Origin: Trichosphaerium sp. ATCC 40318
Lineage: Eukaryota; Discosea; Flabellinia; Trichosidae
DNA length: 64,000 nucleotides
Assembly (NCBI GenBank): GCA_038496445.1
Contig: JALMLS010000418.1
Coordinates: 62,001 to 126,000, forward strand
Reading direction: 5' to 3'
Shown here: positions 1 to 11,253 of the stretch, piece by piece
Layout: the number at the start of each line of letters is the position of its first letter
Numbering within the stretch: the first letter of the stretch is position 1
The notes under the pieces: generated by a model
Told to the model about the DNA's origin: nothing
The model's database searches: none
What the model saw: only the letters and a program-made list of their open reading frames with translations
Translations under genes and position numbers: made by a program

Positions 1-1933
1 CGATAGTGTAGTGTTAGTTGTATTGCTGATATTTCAAATAATTATGATGATGTCCAGGCTTTATCCGTTCGTGGTACAATTGACAAATACCTTGGAGCAT
101 CCGATTACGCCATTTCTCCAAGAACGTCTGTAGTCTTTTTGCCGGAAGATAGACAACGTGAAGTGGAAGAAGCAAAGGTACTGCTAAACGTTCATGTGGA
201 TTATAATCCTCTGTTGCTAGGCATCTAGTGCGCCTTACTTTCAACCAATGGCATTACTTCATGTTGTCAAAAAATTAGGATACCACGTGACATTGAAGGC
301 ACTTGTTGCTCTTGATAAAATACTTCACGATTGTATGCTATCTTTGTTTTCAATGGCCAAAGCACTTTCTCCATTGACAAATGATTATGGTCTTGTAACT
401 GATGATAACTTTCAAACTATTTGGACAGGAGTTTATGATAGCGATTATATGCTTGAGTGTGGATATTCCCAAGACTTACCACCATTACAGAATCTGGCTA
501 TTGAGTACGCATTTCTTGCTGTAGTGTTTACTGATCGTTACAAAGGGTGGATTTGAATAGCATTGATACAAAGGAGCTCCCTTGCATTGTTAGAAATGGT
601 ACTTCGTCTCTATGCGATGTAACATTTGTTGTGATTGATAAAGAAACACCAGTATTCCAAGTCAAATCTTCAAGATACGCTGTCTCAACTACAAACAAGT
701 ACAAATACCTTTGTCACTTTAAATAATAATGGTTGTTTAGGTACTTCTTGAGCCAGTTTACTGGTGGTTTCAAACAAGAAGATGTGATCCAATATGTTCT
801 CATTGATGGCGAAACACCAGATTCCGCATTTCATTTCTTGAACATCATGACAAGCGTGAACTACAGAAAAGAGATTGACCTTCTCAAAGAAAAAAACCCA
901 CCATTTAAGACACTCAAAGGTGTAGTCGTAAAACTAGGACAGGTAATAGTCTAAAGTCTAATAGGTAAGTATTAATAAGATACTTCAGGTTCTAGCTGAG
1001 GATATTCAATACTACTTTTTTACAACACTGTTCCACATCGGACTTACCAAACCAAGATTTCTTGATATGTTAGATATTGCAGGCAGTTTATTGAAGAAAC
1101 TGTCTAAAAGAAACTGCAAAAAACTTTATGTATCGTTAACTGGAATATTCAACAAAGGCTGCACGTTCATGACTTACATCATGAATAAGAAAAAAGCAAG
1201 AAAAATTCCTGAAGGTTTACTAGAGATGTTTTGTAAGTCCTATTTTGAGGACGATCCGCCTTATTTGCAATCAACGGCAGACTTGTGGATACTTGCAAGT
1301 ACGACAATCTTTTATTTGTACTTTGACTAACATTATTTGACTCAATAGGAATGGGATCACACGACGATATAGCCGAGAAATTAGAGACAAAATTACCTCC
1401 TACTTTTGCGTCACATCTTTACTTGTGTAAGGATGACCCTAAAAAACTATGGTGGCATAGTTGGTTTGGTGATTTTGTTACAAAAGAGCAGCTTCAACAA
1501 AGTGCACATAGGTTTCAACAGGCATGCACAAGTGTTAGAGTAACAAGGTATTTGAATTTTTGTTCTAAATGATAGTGACATCCTTTGCCAAGACCAGCAA
1601 TATTGGGTTCATATACTATAAAGCCAGGTGAAGACTATGTGCTCTTAGCTGGAGGATTAAAGTGGTAGGTTAGTTTCTAAACACTATTACTTATATTGAT
1701 GTAGGAATGTAACTCAACAAGACAGGAACATTACTGTGGCTCTGGACAGAAGTATTATCGGGAATATTTTGTACATGGACTACAAAGCCAAAATATTATC
1801 AAAATCAAAGAAATTATGTTTTAAAGAGTTGAATGGTAGATGTGTTGTACAGTTTACAGCTCGTATTGTTACTCCTGCAAGATGTTACCGCATAGTAATA
1901 AGTGGAAAGTCAGTGATTGATCTAAGTAGCTAA
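1..1933 (+). CDS. F-box/BTB-like protein, paralogue A (5' end outside window)
   Basis: Multi-exon gene cut by the left edge. Exons are read by alignment to paralogue B at 3.5-5.6 kb. The first exon ends at 177 (GAAGCAAAG|GTACTG); later introns fall near 178-224, 708-740, 942-988, 1301-1348, 1551-1596 and 1667-1705. The middle part (about 610-960) reads like a BTB/POZ domain: SLCDVTFVVIDKETPVF, then FTGGFKQED, then a helix ending in LKGVVVKLGQ. The last exons carry a module beginning RMGSHDDIAEKLE and the motif CKDDPKKLWWH shared with B. The stop is TAA at 1931-1933. BTB proteins usually act as substrate adaptors of cullin-3 ligases; that role here is inference. I do not recognise the C-terminal half. 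The in-frame TAG at 4-6 is probably a splice acceptor. Confidence 0.65.
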
Positions 1934-3500
1934 TTTCAAACTTCCTGTACCAACTGTTTTTTTGGAATAAATGGTTCCTTTTTCTTGACAATAACGATGG
2001 TTTCCTTTCAACATGTTTCAATATGTTTTTTGCTGGAACATAAGCACTATCGTGTATTGTACTTGCTATAGTGGACCTTCATAAACTAATTGATTGGCTA
2101 ACAAGATGAAAATAATAGAAACTCAACGGTAGCTATAAAAAGTGCACTTGTGAAAAAAACACGAAAAAAATAGGATTGGCGGCTTAACAGGATTCAGACT
2201 TTTGGCCTTTAGTTGTTAAAGCACGAACTAATTAACCTCTGGCTTGGCAAAACTACAACATAAACTCAAATATCTGAGCAAATGGAAGAAGCAGACAAGA
2301 ATACACTCAAATCCGCTAAAGCGACTTTAAAATGTGCCAGTACGCCATAAAACGCTATCGCAGCGATAGTTACTTTGTTAGTGTAAATGAAACTAAATGT
2401 CGCTAACTTAGCTGCGGCTCTTGAAAAATCAAAAAAAAAAGGGAAACTATAGCTGCTATTGAAGACTTGTTGCTCAATAATGAGTATAGTCTGTTTGAAG
2501 AATGGATGTTGGTTGGTATTCGCAACATAGCTAGAAAGCAAATATACTGCATACACGTTCACTGTACAATGACGCTTTAGGAGCAAGTCAATTACTGGAA
2601 GGTGATTCTCTTTTTTTTCTACTTACGATTAACTACCTGTATCACAGGCTACTGTTTGAAGCAAATTGCATCCTTAACAAAGACACAACTGTAAATATTG
2701 TGAATTATCGTGGAATTGTAAGTGTGGTTGATGCGGTACAGGTAGAAAGTATGGAAAAAATGTATAACGCACTTTACAAATGATTCTCAAATTGTCGCAA
2801 ACTCTAACTTTGAATTCGCTTGGCATCTATTCACAACAGTGTAAGCGACCTAGAAGCGATCAATACAACCAAGACTTAGTACGTTTCTGCAATAACTGGT
2901 TATAAATCTTAGTGATAATGTCTAGTTGCAACACTCTCCTAAGAAAGCAGAACTGTTCAGCCCTTTTTTTTTCTTTGTCTGTTTTGTAACATTTTAACGC
3001 TTTTCAAGCAATATCGCTAGCACATTTTGCTTTTCTTCCAAAACAGGAGTTTTTATGTGAGATACTGTTAAACAGCTATGTCTACGCCCAAAAATCATCC
3101 AGAAGGTAGGGTAAGCAGCTTGCTTCCGAAAAATAAAAAAAAACTCGCTAAATTAGTCCCATCTTTCAACATCGCAGTATTTAGGTGTAATACTAATAAA
3201 GACGTGTTACTTACCTACACATTCTAGGTTAAGTGCGCTTAAGTGTTTTTTTGTATTAAGCCAGCTAGGGGTTAGGGTTTAAACGTCAAAAACAATTCAT
3301 CAGCAGTTTTTATCACTACAACTATGTACAACCCTATAACACGCTACTACAAACGAGCCGTGCCAAAATCGTTCAGTACGCTTCTTAATGCTATATATCT
3401 CTAAATAACAGTGCTCCAACGCAAAATTTATCAGTTTAAGCTCTTTAGCTATGAAAAAAAAAAAACTAACCGTTAGCGAAAGCTAAAAACTTTTTTGCCT
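1934..3500. other. Spacer between the tandem paralogues
   Basis: About 1.5 kb of AT-rich DNA with long A and T runs (for example ten A at 2431-2440). It contains the decayed ORF listed separately and a single TTAGGG-like patch near 3269 (GGGGTTAGGGTTT), too short to be a telomeric array. I see no other gene-like open frame, RNA gene or repeat array. Confidence 0.5.
2282..2810 (+). pseudogene. Decayed or frameshifted ORF
   Basis: Reads as short protein-like pieces in shifting frames: MEEADKNTLKSAKATLK from 2282, then MKLNVANLAAALEKS from about 2388, then after the ten-A run TIAAIEDLLLNNEYSLFEEW in another frame, and finally ILNKDTTVNIVNYRGIV near 2670-2720 after a possible intron. One extra A in the run at 2431-2440 would join the second and third pieces. 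Either this is a gene fragment broken by indels, or a small gene with an assembly error in the homopolymer. No family recognised. Confidence 0.3.
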
Positions 3501-3520
3501 AATTTGGCACTTTCTCCGCT

Positions 3521-5631
3521 TTGTGCCAAAGTGCTGATATTTGTTTAGATACTGTTTCGTTTGATGGAGTACTCTCAAACAAACATGTAGTGCTAAGCCT
3601 TATTCGTCATTGTTCCTTTGCTGAACTGGCTAAGCTTGAAATGTGCTCAAGGCTCGTGCAACGACTCTCGTTGTTAGAGTGCTACGATGATGACATAAAC
3701 AAACACTGGATATTGACAAATCTTCGCACAATTGTAAGAAAAGCAGATATAATGCATACACAAAGCGGAATGTATGAAACAGCTTATGACGCTTTTCTAC
3801 AAACTACTAGAAGGTACGCTGATGAAATAACGTGCTTCAAATTTAATCTCACAATCAGGTTATTGCCTGAAATATCAGATAGTTTTGATGATCGTAGTTG
3901 CTTGAATGGAAAGCTCAAAGAACTTAGTCACCCAGTTCCTGAGCTAGCTACCTTAGCAGATAATGATGTTAACGAAGCAAAGGTATACTGTTGATAGTAG
4001 TTTTGGTTTACTTACGTTTAACTAGGCCTCTACTCCACCTTATTTTCATCCTAAGGTATTACTTCATTATGTAACAGAATTTGGTTACTACATTACAATG
4101 AAGACTCTTTTGGTTCTTGACAGGGCTGTTCATGATTGTATGCTATCTTTGTTTTCGAATGCTCGAGAGATATCGTTAACAAACCATTCTCGCATTGTAA
4201 CTGTTGAAAACTTCAAGTTTGTTGTAAAGTACGTGGTTTTTGATCAGAGAAGCTTGGAATGAAGTACATTGCTTTATTGTACTATTTTTACTAAATTTGA
4301 AAAGAGACAGTGTTAAGCAAGAGCTTCCTTGCTATACTCAGCCTGATACTGAGTTTTGCGGGGATGAATTGACATTTGTGGTGACTGATAGTCAAGAAAA
4401 AGCATATTTCAAGTACACAGCATCCAAAAACACTTTGGTTGAAAGGAGCAGGTACAACTTAAGCTTGCGTCATCTAAATAGTACTGACTAGTACTTTAGA
4501 TACTACAATACTATGTTCACACGTGGTTTTGAAGAAAAAGGTAAAGATGTGGTTAAATACACCCTTGTAGGTGGTGAAACACCAACTACTGCGAGGCATT
4601 TCTTGAACATTGTATCTGGCGACTACAAAAAACAGATCCAAAATCTCATTAACACTGTCTTGCTCTGTCCAAGAGAAGAAGCTTTTGAAACCCTCAATGG
4701 TGTTATTGTGAAGCTTGGACAGGTAATAGAGGCCAACCATTAAATACCGTTGCTTGGTTTAACATACTTTTTCTAGACACTTGAGGAAAAGATTCAACAC
4801 TACTGTTTTTGGTCATTATATTTGAAATATCACACTTGCAAATTGCCTGAACACGTGTTCCTACTTGATACTGCACGCTTGTTGATCCAAGTGACTGAAA
4901 AAGAATATAGTAATTTGTATAGTATACTCTCAAATCATACAAACAATAAATTCATGCACCAACTTATGATGCGGAACAAGAAAATTAGGATGCCTGAACA
5001 TGTTCTACAACTGTTGTTGAACAACAAGCACTGGACAAAGCCAGATTTATGGCTACTTGCAAGTATGAGAAATACCCGAGGTATTGATTATTAAACTGAA
5101 AATAGGAATGGGCTCACATTATGACATTGCTAAGAAGTTAGAGCCATATTTGCCTTGCACTTTTGCATCACACCTTTACATGTGTAAAGATGACCCTAAG
5201 AAACTATGGTGGCATAAATATGTTGGTGATATTGTTACAAAAGAGCAGCTTAATAACAGTGCACCAATACTTCAACAAGTGTGCTTCAACGCAAGAAACC
5301 AGTCTAGTTTTTACCGAGATAAACTTGTAGTAGCAATCAAAGAGAATTTATCAGAAAAGAAGATCTTTCAGTATGCCGGGGGCTTCATGTGGTAATCTTG
5401 TTACTCCAAGTTGTATTGCTTACAGCAACTTTTAGGTCGTTTTCAAAAATACAAAACAAGATTGTTGTTGCTTATGAGGGCATTGCTGGAAACCTTTCGC
5501 ACATGGAATTTAAAGTGACCATTAATGGCAAATTTGCATCTTTCCGTAATAATGAGTTTCATGCGCTAATTGTTAAGACAAAACGACACTATCAAATTAG
5601 TATAAAATTGCCAGGAAACTCATTGGCATAA
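3521..5631 (+). CDS. F-box/BTB-like protein, paralogue B
   Basis: Second copy of the tandem pair, about 600 aa. The N-terminal stretch LSNKHVVLSLIRHCSFAELA followed by a Cys-containing helix has the spacing of an F-box, but is weak. Next come an exon ending EAK (intron 3983-4024), a helical part (VLLHYVTEFGYYITMKTLL), a BTB-like core (ELTFVVTDSQEKAYF, MFTRGFEEKGKDV, LNGVIVKLGQ), and a final module RMGSHYDIAKKLE / CKDDPKKLWWH. Introns match paralogue A in position and phase, for example LGQ|GTAATAG near 4721, Arg split at 5062-5106, and the last one 5392-5435. Stop TAA 5629-5631. The true start is unclear: the frame is open from a TTG at 3521, the first in-frame ATG is near 3639, and an acceptor at about 3550 could join an upstream exon. 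Ubiquitin-ligase adaptor role is inferred from domain resemblance only. Confidence 0.65.
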
Positions 5632-5709
5632 AATAAATGTCTTGTACATTACGATGTACAAAAAAAATAAAATGTGATGAGAATCGTTTATTTTGTTCGC
5701 CAATTGCTT

Positions 5710-8700
5710 CTACACGGAATAAACGGAGAAGTGGTATTCGCCGCTACCAACAAGTACATCAATGACGCCTCCTTTATCCATTGCACCAGTGATACCTTTA
5801 ACTCCTAAAAAACCCATTATTAGAACAATAGAAACTGTACCTGTTTTTGTTACGTACCAGGTACGTATTTGTTACCACTCCAAATATTTGATGAGCCTTC
5901 TTGGATTGTAACAGATGTAAGACCTACCTTTGGTAGACTTACAGTAGCTGTTGATCCGACAGGAATCGTAACACTGTGATCAAAAATACTTTGTTTACAG
6001 CTACCAGAAAGCTATTTGTAATCCAAGTTAACCACGTGCGTTTGTAAATAAAAAAAGAGAAACAAATCATACTTGAACGTCCAAATGCTTTACTACATCA
6101 TGACACGGATCTTTAAATACGGAATCAGATGCCATGATAGAGCACGATGATTTCCCAATACAAGCCTTAGCGATAATTTCGGTCGTGTCCTAGTTGCTCA
6201 CTTAGTTTGTTTCATGCAATGCGTAGCCTCAACGTCAAATGATTTTAAAAAACGTATAGTACCGTAGCATCACAAGAGCTCTTACTGAAATTTCCGCAAG
6301 TGCCAGTCGGCGTACCAAAGGAAGCAAATTCAACCTTTTCAAACAATCCCTGTTGATGAAAGTTATAATTACGTCACAAGTTATAAACAAGAACAACGTA
6401 CACCAGGACACGTGAGTTTCATCTCTGAATTTTCTGGTACAGAAGCGCAAGTATGTTTGGTATTTTTAGCAAGCTGCCAGCTTGATACTATCAATCCTCT
6501 ATGTGTTCTCATACTAGCTGACACACTATTTTATCTGTTAGAACTGTGTACTACAACAAGACTACCAGTTACCTTGTTAGATCTGTGGAAGTCAGTCCGT
6601 TTACGTTAGGAGCGATATTTAGTTTCTTAAATGCAATGCTTCCTTTAGCCTAACATTGTTAGTGCTCTCAATCAACACAAAGTGTATCATGTTACCATCT
6701 GGATGCCTGCAAGAGATTTGTAGTACCAATCTGACTGAGATCCGAACATGATATGATTCCTTGATCCAACATTATGGTATTGATCTCCTTTCCAATTCTC
6801 CCAGAGTGTTGTAGCGCCATTCTTGTACAGGGTAAATATCAAATACAAAGAAAAAAAAGGAATATAACCGTACCATTATCATCCATCCCCAAGACGGTTC
6901 TGTAGTCTGTGTAGCAATAGTATAAGCAATGTCGGTACGGTTAATCATATCAAGCGTTGGCAACAAGTACTTGGTGCCTTTCCGTAAAGCATAAGTAAGA
7001 AGACGTTTGTTGTTTTGCTACTAAATGGAGTCATACCAACAATGCCTGTCGTTAAGTGATCTTTGTTCTTTGAGATATCGGAAAGAAGATAATCTACAAC
7101 ACCTTTCTTTTCATTGTTTCCTACTAGATCATACCATAGAGGTAAAGCTTGACTTGTTTGCCAGCCGAACTCGTATGTGCTGTTTGAAGGTTTGTAGAAA
7201 TGAGGATTGAAAGACTTTCTAGCCTTGGCTGCCAAGTTCTATAGCCAAAACAGTTACACGTGGTTTGCACGTTTATAAAATAACTTCAGCTTCGGATTTT
7301 TTCTAACGTACCAAGAGGACCTTTTGTTCCGCTGGCTTGCCAACAATACCAGCCATTTCACCGACAAGATCAAGTTGCATCAAATAGTAAAACTAAAAAT
7401 ACAAAGTCAGGTCAATAAAGCGTACAGACGAAGAGTTTTCGCTTACCGATGATACTAAGTTAGATGAATACTTGCATCCATTCATTCCAGGTACAGCACC
7501 ACACCAATCACCGTAGCGACTCCAAAGAAGTAATCCAGTAGAATTATCGCTAACATCGTGAAGCGCCATAACGTGCTATAAAAAGTCTCAGTGTGGAACA
7601 GCTTTACTTTGAACTTACATCGTATATCCCTGTAAAGAACTCTTCGAGAATATCAACATCCCCATAGTATTGGTACATCCACCAAGGTATAAGAGTGTAC
7701 GCTACACCCCACGCTGGATCAGCTGGATCACCACCTGTAATATTGATATAAATATAAAGTTTGTATCATGTTATTATTACCATGATGATAGTATGGCACG
7801 CAGTCTGGAACGTTACCATTCCTGTTCTCAAATAACTGTTCGTTACGAATGTCACGAATAAATTTAGTGTATGCTAATTATAAATCAGGGAGTGTTGGAT
7901 GAAAAACAACAAAATACCTGCGCCCATGTCCCAATTATGTAAAAGAGTCTCAGCACTTAACTGTGCATCTCCAAGCCATCCACGACGTTCTCTCTAGATT
8001 GTATTATAGGCACTGAGAATGATAATAGATGAAAGATAGCACATACTTGAGGACAATCAGTTGGGATGTTCATGTAGTTGCTCAAACTTGCAAATCTCGT
8101 GATGTGTTGGATCTTATTGAGTAATTCGTTACTGAATACAACTTCACCAATCTCGTCCAATGCAGTGTGAACGAAATGTGCTTCTAAACTGTCAAGATTT
8201 GGAACACCAGGAAATCCTGTAACAGACACATATCTAGCGAATACAATAAATAAATGATTGTACGCTGTTGTTGCGTATGGGTACCTGAAGCCGTGGTATG
8301 TGAACATCGGCGTAAATGTCTCAAGGCTTCCTCCTTTTAAGGTGTATGTATCAATCTCTGGACTGTTTCTATACAAGTGATGTACACTTCCGTTTGGGAA
8401 AAGCAATTCAGCGTGTTGTAATTTTACTACAGTACCACGTGGACCTATAATTGTTGTTATGTCAAAAGGCGAATTTCGCTACATTACCTTGTACTTTAAG
8501 AGTGCAGAATCCAGCCATGTTTTGTCCAAAATCAAAGACAAAGGTACCAGGACTAGGTTCTGTGATCTTTACAGGTGTGTAAGAATCCATAACCTTGATA
8601 GGTGGCATCATCCTAAGAAAGAATAAACAAACATGTCTACTGTACACAATTACTTACATAGCTCGAAGTTCACCTTGTGGTGCAGGCACAGTACCTGCTG

Positions 8701-10129
8701 GTTTCCAACCAGTAGTATTATAACGTGGTAAGTCCCACCCCTGGAAACATTGTTATTGTGACACGATACAAAGGAATAAAAAGGTACCTCGTGTTCCATT
8801 CTTGCATCAAAGTTCTCACCGATATAAATGTCATCAAGTGTCACAGGGCTCTGATTTCTCATTAATAAAAAGCGTTTAAAAATGTTCGTACACTTGCGGC
8901 CTTCCATGAAGACGTATCAGTCGCAGCATATACTTTTTTAGAGCCATCCAAAAGAGTAACAGATATAAAAGCTCTCAAAGACTCTCCACCAGCTTTTACA
9001 CTTGGTTGAGCATACCTGCGCAAGAATTAAATTTATAGGGTCCGTACAAGGTGTGCTTGTGACTCACCATCCGTGACCAAGAGTTATGGCTAACGCATTA
9101 TCAAATGAAAGCATATTTGTGATATCATGTACATCGTAAAGTACTTCTTTCTGGAAAGTAGTGAAAGAACCAAGAACGGTGTCACCAATCTATAACAACA
9201 GTCTTAAGTAACTCATGTACTTAAATTTATCAGTCATACCTTTTTTCCATTCAATCTAGCAACGTAGTATCCAAGCCCACAAACGTAAAGCCTAGCACGC
9301 TTCACAGCACTTGGCAGCGAAAACTCTACGGCCATGTTAACATCCGTAAAATGGCGTCACCAAACCTGTTCGAAGGGCTGAATCTCCACCAATCCAAGAC
9401 CCGCTCCAATCACTTTCTGAAAACAAACCAGTATCAAATCGTGCGACCTATGTTCGATTAGTAAATAACAATAGATTTCAGTAAGTACAAATAGATTACC
9501 TCACTCCATAAAGATTGTTCTCCAGACTTGTCAGTGTATCGAACTTTCCTTGGAACAATTGTGAGTTTATACTATTGTTGTGTGAATCATTATGTACCAG
9601 AAGTACGTGGTATCAGATTTAAGCGCTGTCGCAGTAGATGGATACTTGACAAGGTTCGATTTATCGCTTGTTACCTTTTAAACTTTGTAAGGACAAATAG
9701 AACTTTCTTGTTCACATTCGATACCTTTCCAGAGTCCCAAATATCTCCAGTTGGTACTGAAGGTGAAGAAGATACTTGAACCTGATAGGACGTCTGGGCT
9801 TGACCTCGTTCTATTTTAAAAAAAAATTAACACGTGGGAACAGATAGGGGTCAAGTTCATAAACGAAAAACTTTTGGAAAAGTTGTTTATCTATCGCTAA
9901 CAAGCGCAAAGAGACTAAAATCACGTGCCAGTGTTTGATAAAACCCAAGAAAATCGGGGTCTTAGAACATCCGAACCTATCACAGGTGAAGGCATGTACT
10001 CCAACTTCAAATCAGAAGGTGCCAGAGGAGTCGCTAAAAGTTTTTGTTAATTTGTTAACGGTTTCGGTTTATTGTACCATAAAAGCATCCAAATAATAAA
10101 AATAAGCAAATTAGAATACGATGTAACAT
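5710..10129 (-). CDS. Secreted alpha-L-rhamnosidase, GH78 family
   Basis: Gene with about 20 short introns. ATG at 10127-10129 opens a signal peptide (MLHRILICLFLLFGCFYA), spliced to the GH78 N-terminal strand KLEYM...RPRFSW, then QTSYQVQVSSSP, DIWDSGK and a fibronectin-like strand SGEQSLWSE. Later come FDFGQNMAGFCTL (near 8520), SNYMNIPTDCPQ spliced to RERRGWLGDAQ (near 7950-8080; the family's catalytic-acid region), YTLIPWWMYQYYGD (near 7680) and TYEFGWQTSQALPLWYD (near 7150). The C-terminal beta domain ends GSGEYHFSVYSV, stop TAG 5710-5712. GH78 enzymes release terminal L-rhamnose from plant or microbial glycans, so an extracellular digestive role is likely. Active-site signatures look intact. 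The intron at 9811-9928 uses a GC donor. Confidence 0.88.
9811..9928 (-). other. GC-AG intron in the rhamnosidase gene
   Basis: On the minus strand the exon ...SWVLSNT ends at a G directly before GCACGTGA; the next exon starts after AAAATAG and continues ERGQAQTSYQ. This is the only splice I found that keeps the conserved GH78 frame; the nearby GT (GTGATTTTAG) leaves the wrong phase. Confidence 0.6.
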
Positions 10130-11253
10130 CAAGTGATGCTGTTTTCGTTTGTTTACAACGCGTGTCGCTTCAGAAATAAGAAAACGGTTGACTGAGTTCA
10201 AAAAAAAAAGTCACGTGCCTTACTTTTCCAGATACAAACCGGGTTCCCGTTTAGGTTCTGACTAACCTCTTTCAGACTACGATTCAGTGAATTGTTGTGC
10301 TGAATGCGTTGGACAAAGGCAAACTGTAGCAAAAATCAACTCTGAATGAAGATGTGGAACATTTCAAGCGTATGGTTGGCCTGAACAAGACTGTCAATAT
10401 CGAAGGACACAATAGGCAACAACAACGACAATGACGAGTAGCAATCAAAACATCCCCTCACCCTCCCTAAAATCCTTTTTTCTTTCATGTAAAAATTATT
10501 TTTTATTTTTCCTTCACACACATTTCCAATCACACGAGGGTTCTTAAATGTAGAATAAATCCGCTCGTGTGGCACGCTAGAGCCACCAAAGACTGAGCGT
10601 CTTACCTCCCCAGCGCGTCTCCCTTATATTATAATGTTGACCAATCTAACATAACAATAGTTTGTCACTTTCACTCAACTTTGTGGAACTTTTTTTTTAA
10701 AGTGTATACGTAGTTTAGATGAAAAAAGCGTGCCGGAGGCTTACAAAGACACCAACAACTTCACTTTTTCTTTTCGCCGTTTTGATAGTAACAAAGGCGG
10801 TCTAACCTTTCTTATTGGCCTGTTCTATAAACCAATAAGATGAAGATATCACACTTTAATCTTTGTGACTACACAACAAAGATAGGCGATCTTGTTCCTG
10901 GTGAGCGATATTACTGGAACTTTTTCACTTGCATAGCTAAAAAATCCGGAATTTTGTCAAAAGCGAACATAGATACTATGTAAAAACATTTTTAGCCACC
11001 AAGTTTAAGTATAAACCAAGAAATCCAGGTAACATTATGGACTATTAGATGAAGACAGTCTAGATATAACTAAAAACCTTGATAATTGTTGTTGTATTGC
11101 TAAGACCAAGTGATGTAGGCACTCATCTGTGGGCACATTCGCAAGGTAATTACAAAGTGAAAAAAACTCTGGCTAAGTGGTTTCGTGAATAGTCCCTCGC
11201 AGTCAACCATAAACACTCCACGTTTGAAACTACTCCACCCATATACGATCATT
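10130..11253. other. Intergenic region between rhamnosidase and F-box-LRR gene
   Basis: Divergent upstream region of about 1.1 kb. AT-rich, with a CACGTG at about 10213. No open frame has a recognisable domain or splice structure, and I see no RNA gene. Confidence 0.4.

Larger units (their letters stand above)
1..5631 (+). repeat. Tandem gene duplication (two diverged units)
   Basis: Units 1-1933 and 3521-5631 encode colinear proteins with conserved exon order. Conserved anchors include HDCMLSLFS (near 320 and 4133), GGETP/DGETP (near 805 and 4580), KLGQ before a splice site (near 935 and 4716), and KDDPKKLWWH (near 1430 and 5187). Intron sequences are not visibly conserved, so the duplication is not recent. 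Confidence 0.8.

Noticed and set aside
1551-1578. A 28-nt intron (GTATTTG...GATAG) in paralogue A
   Set aside because: The exon after this acceptor is out of frame. An acceptor 18 nt further on (GCCAAG) gives a normal-length intron and the frame shared with paralogue B.
3261-3285. Telomere-like TTAGGG patch
   Set aside because: Only one and a half units; no array.
9561-9586. A 26-nt intron in the rhamnosidase gene
   Set aside because: Extending to the CCAAG acceptor gives a 49-nt intron and the GH78-like reading FWKVRYTDKSGEQ, so ultra-short introns are not supported.
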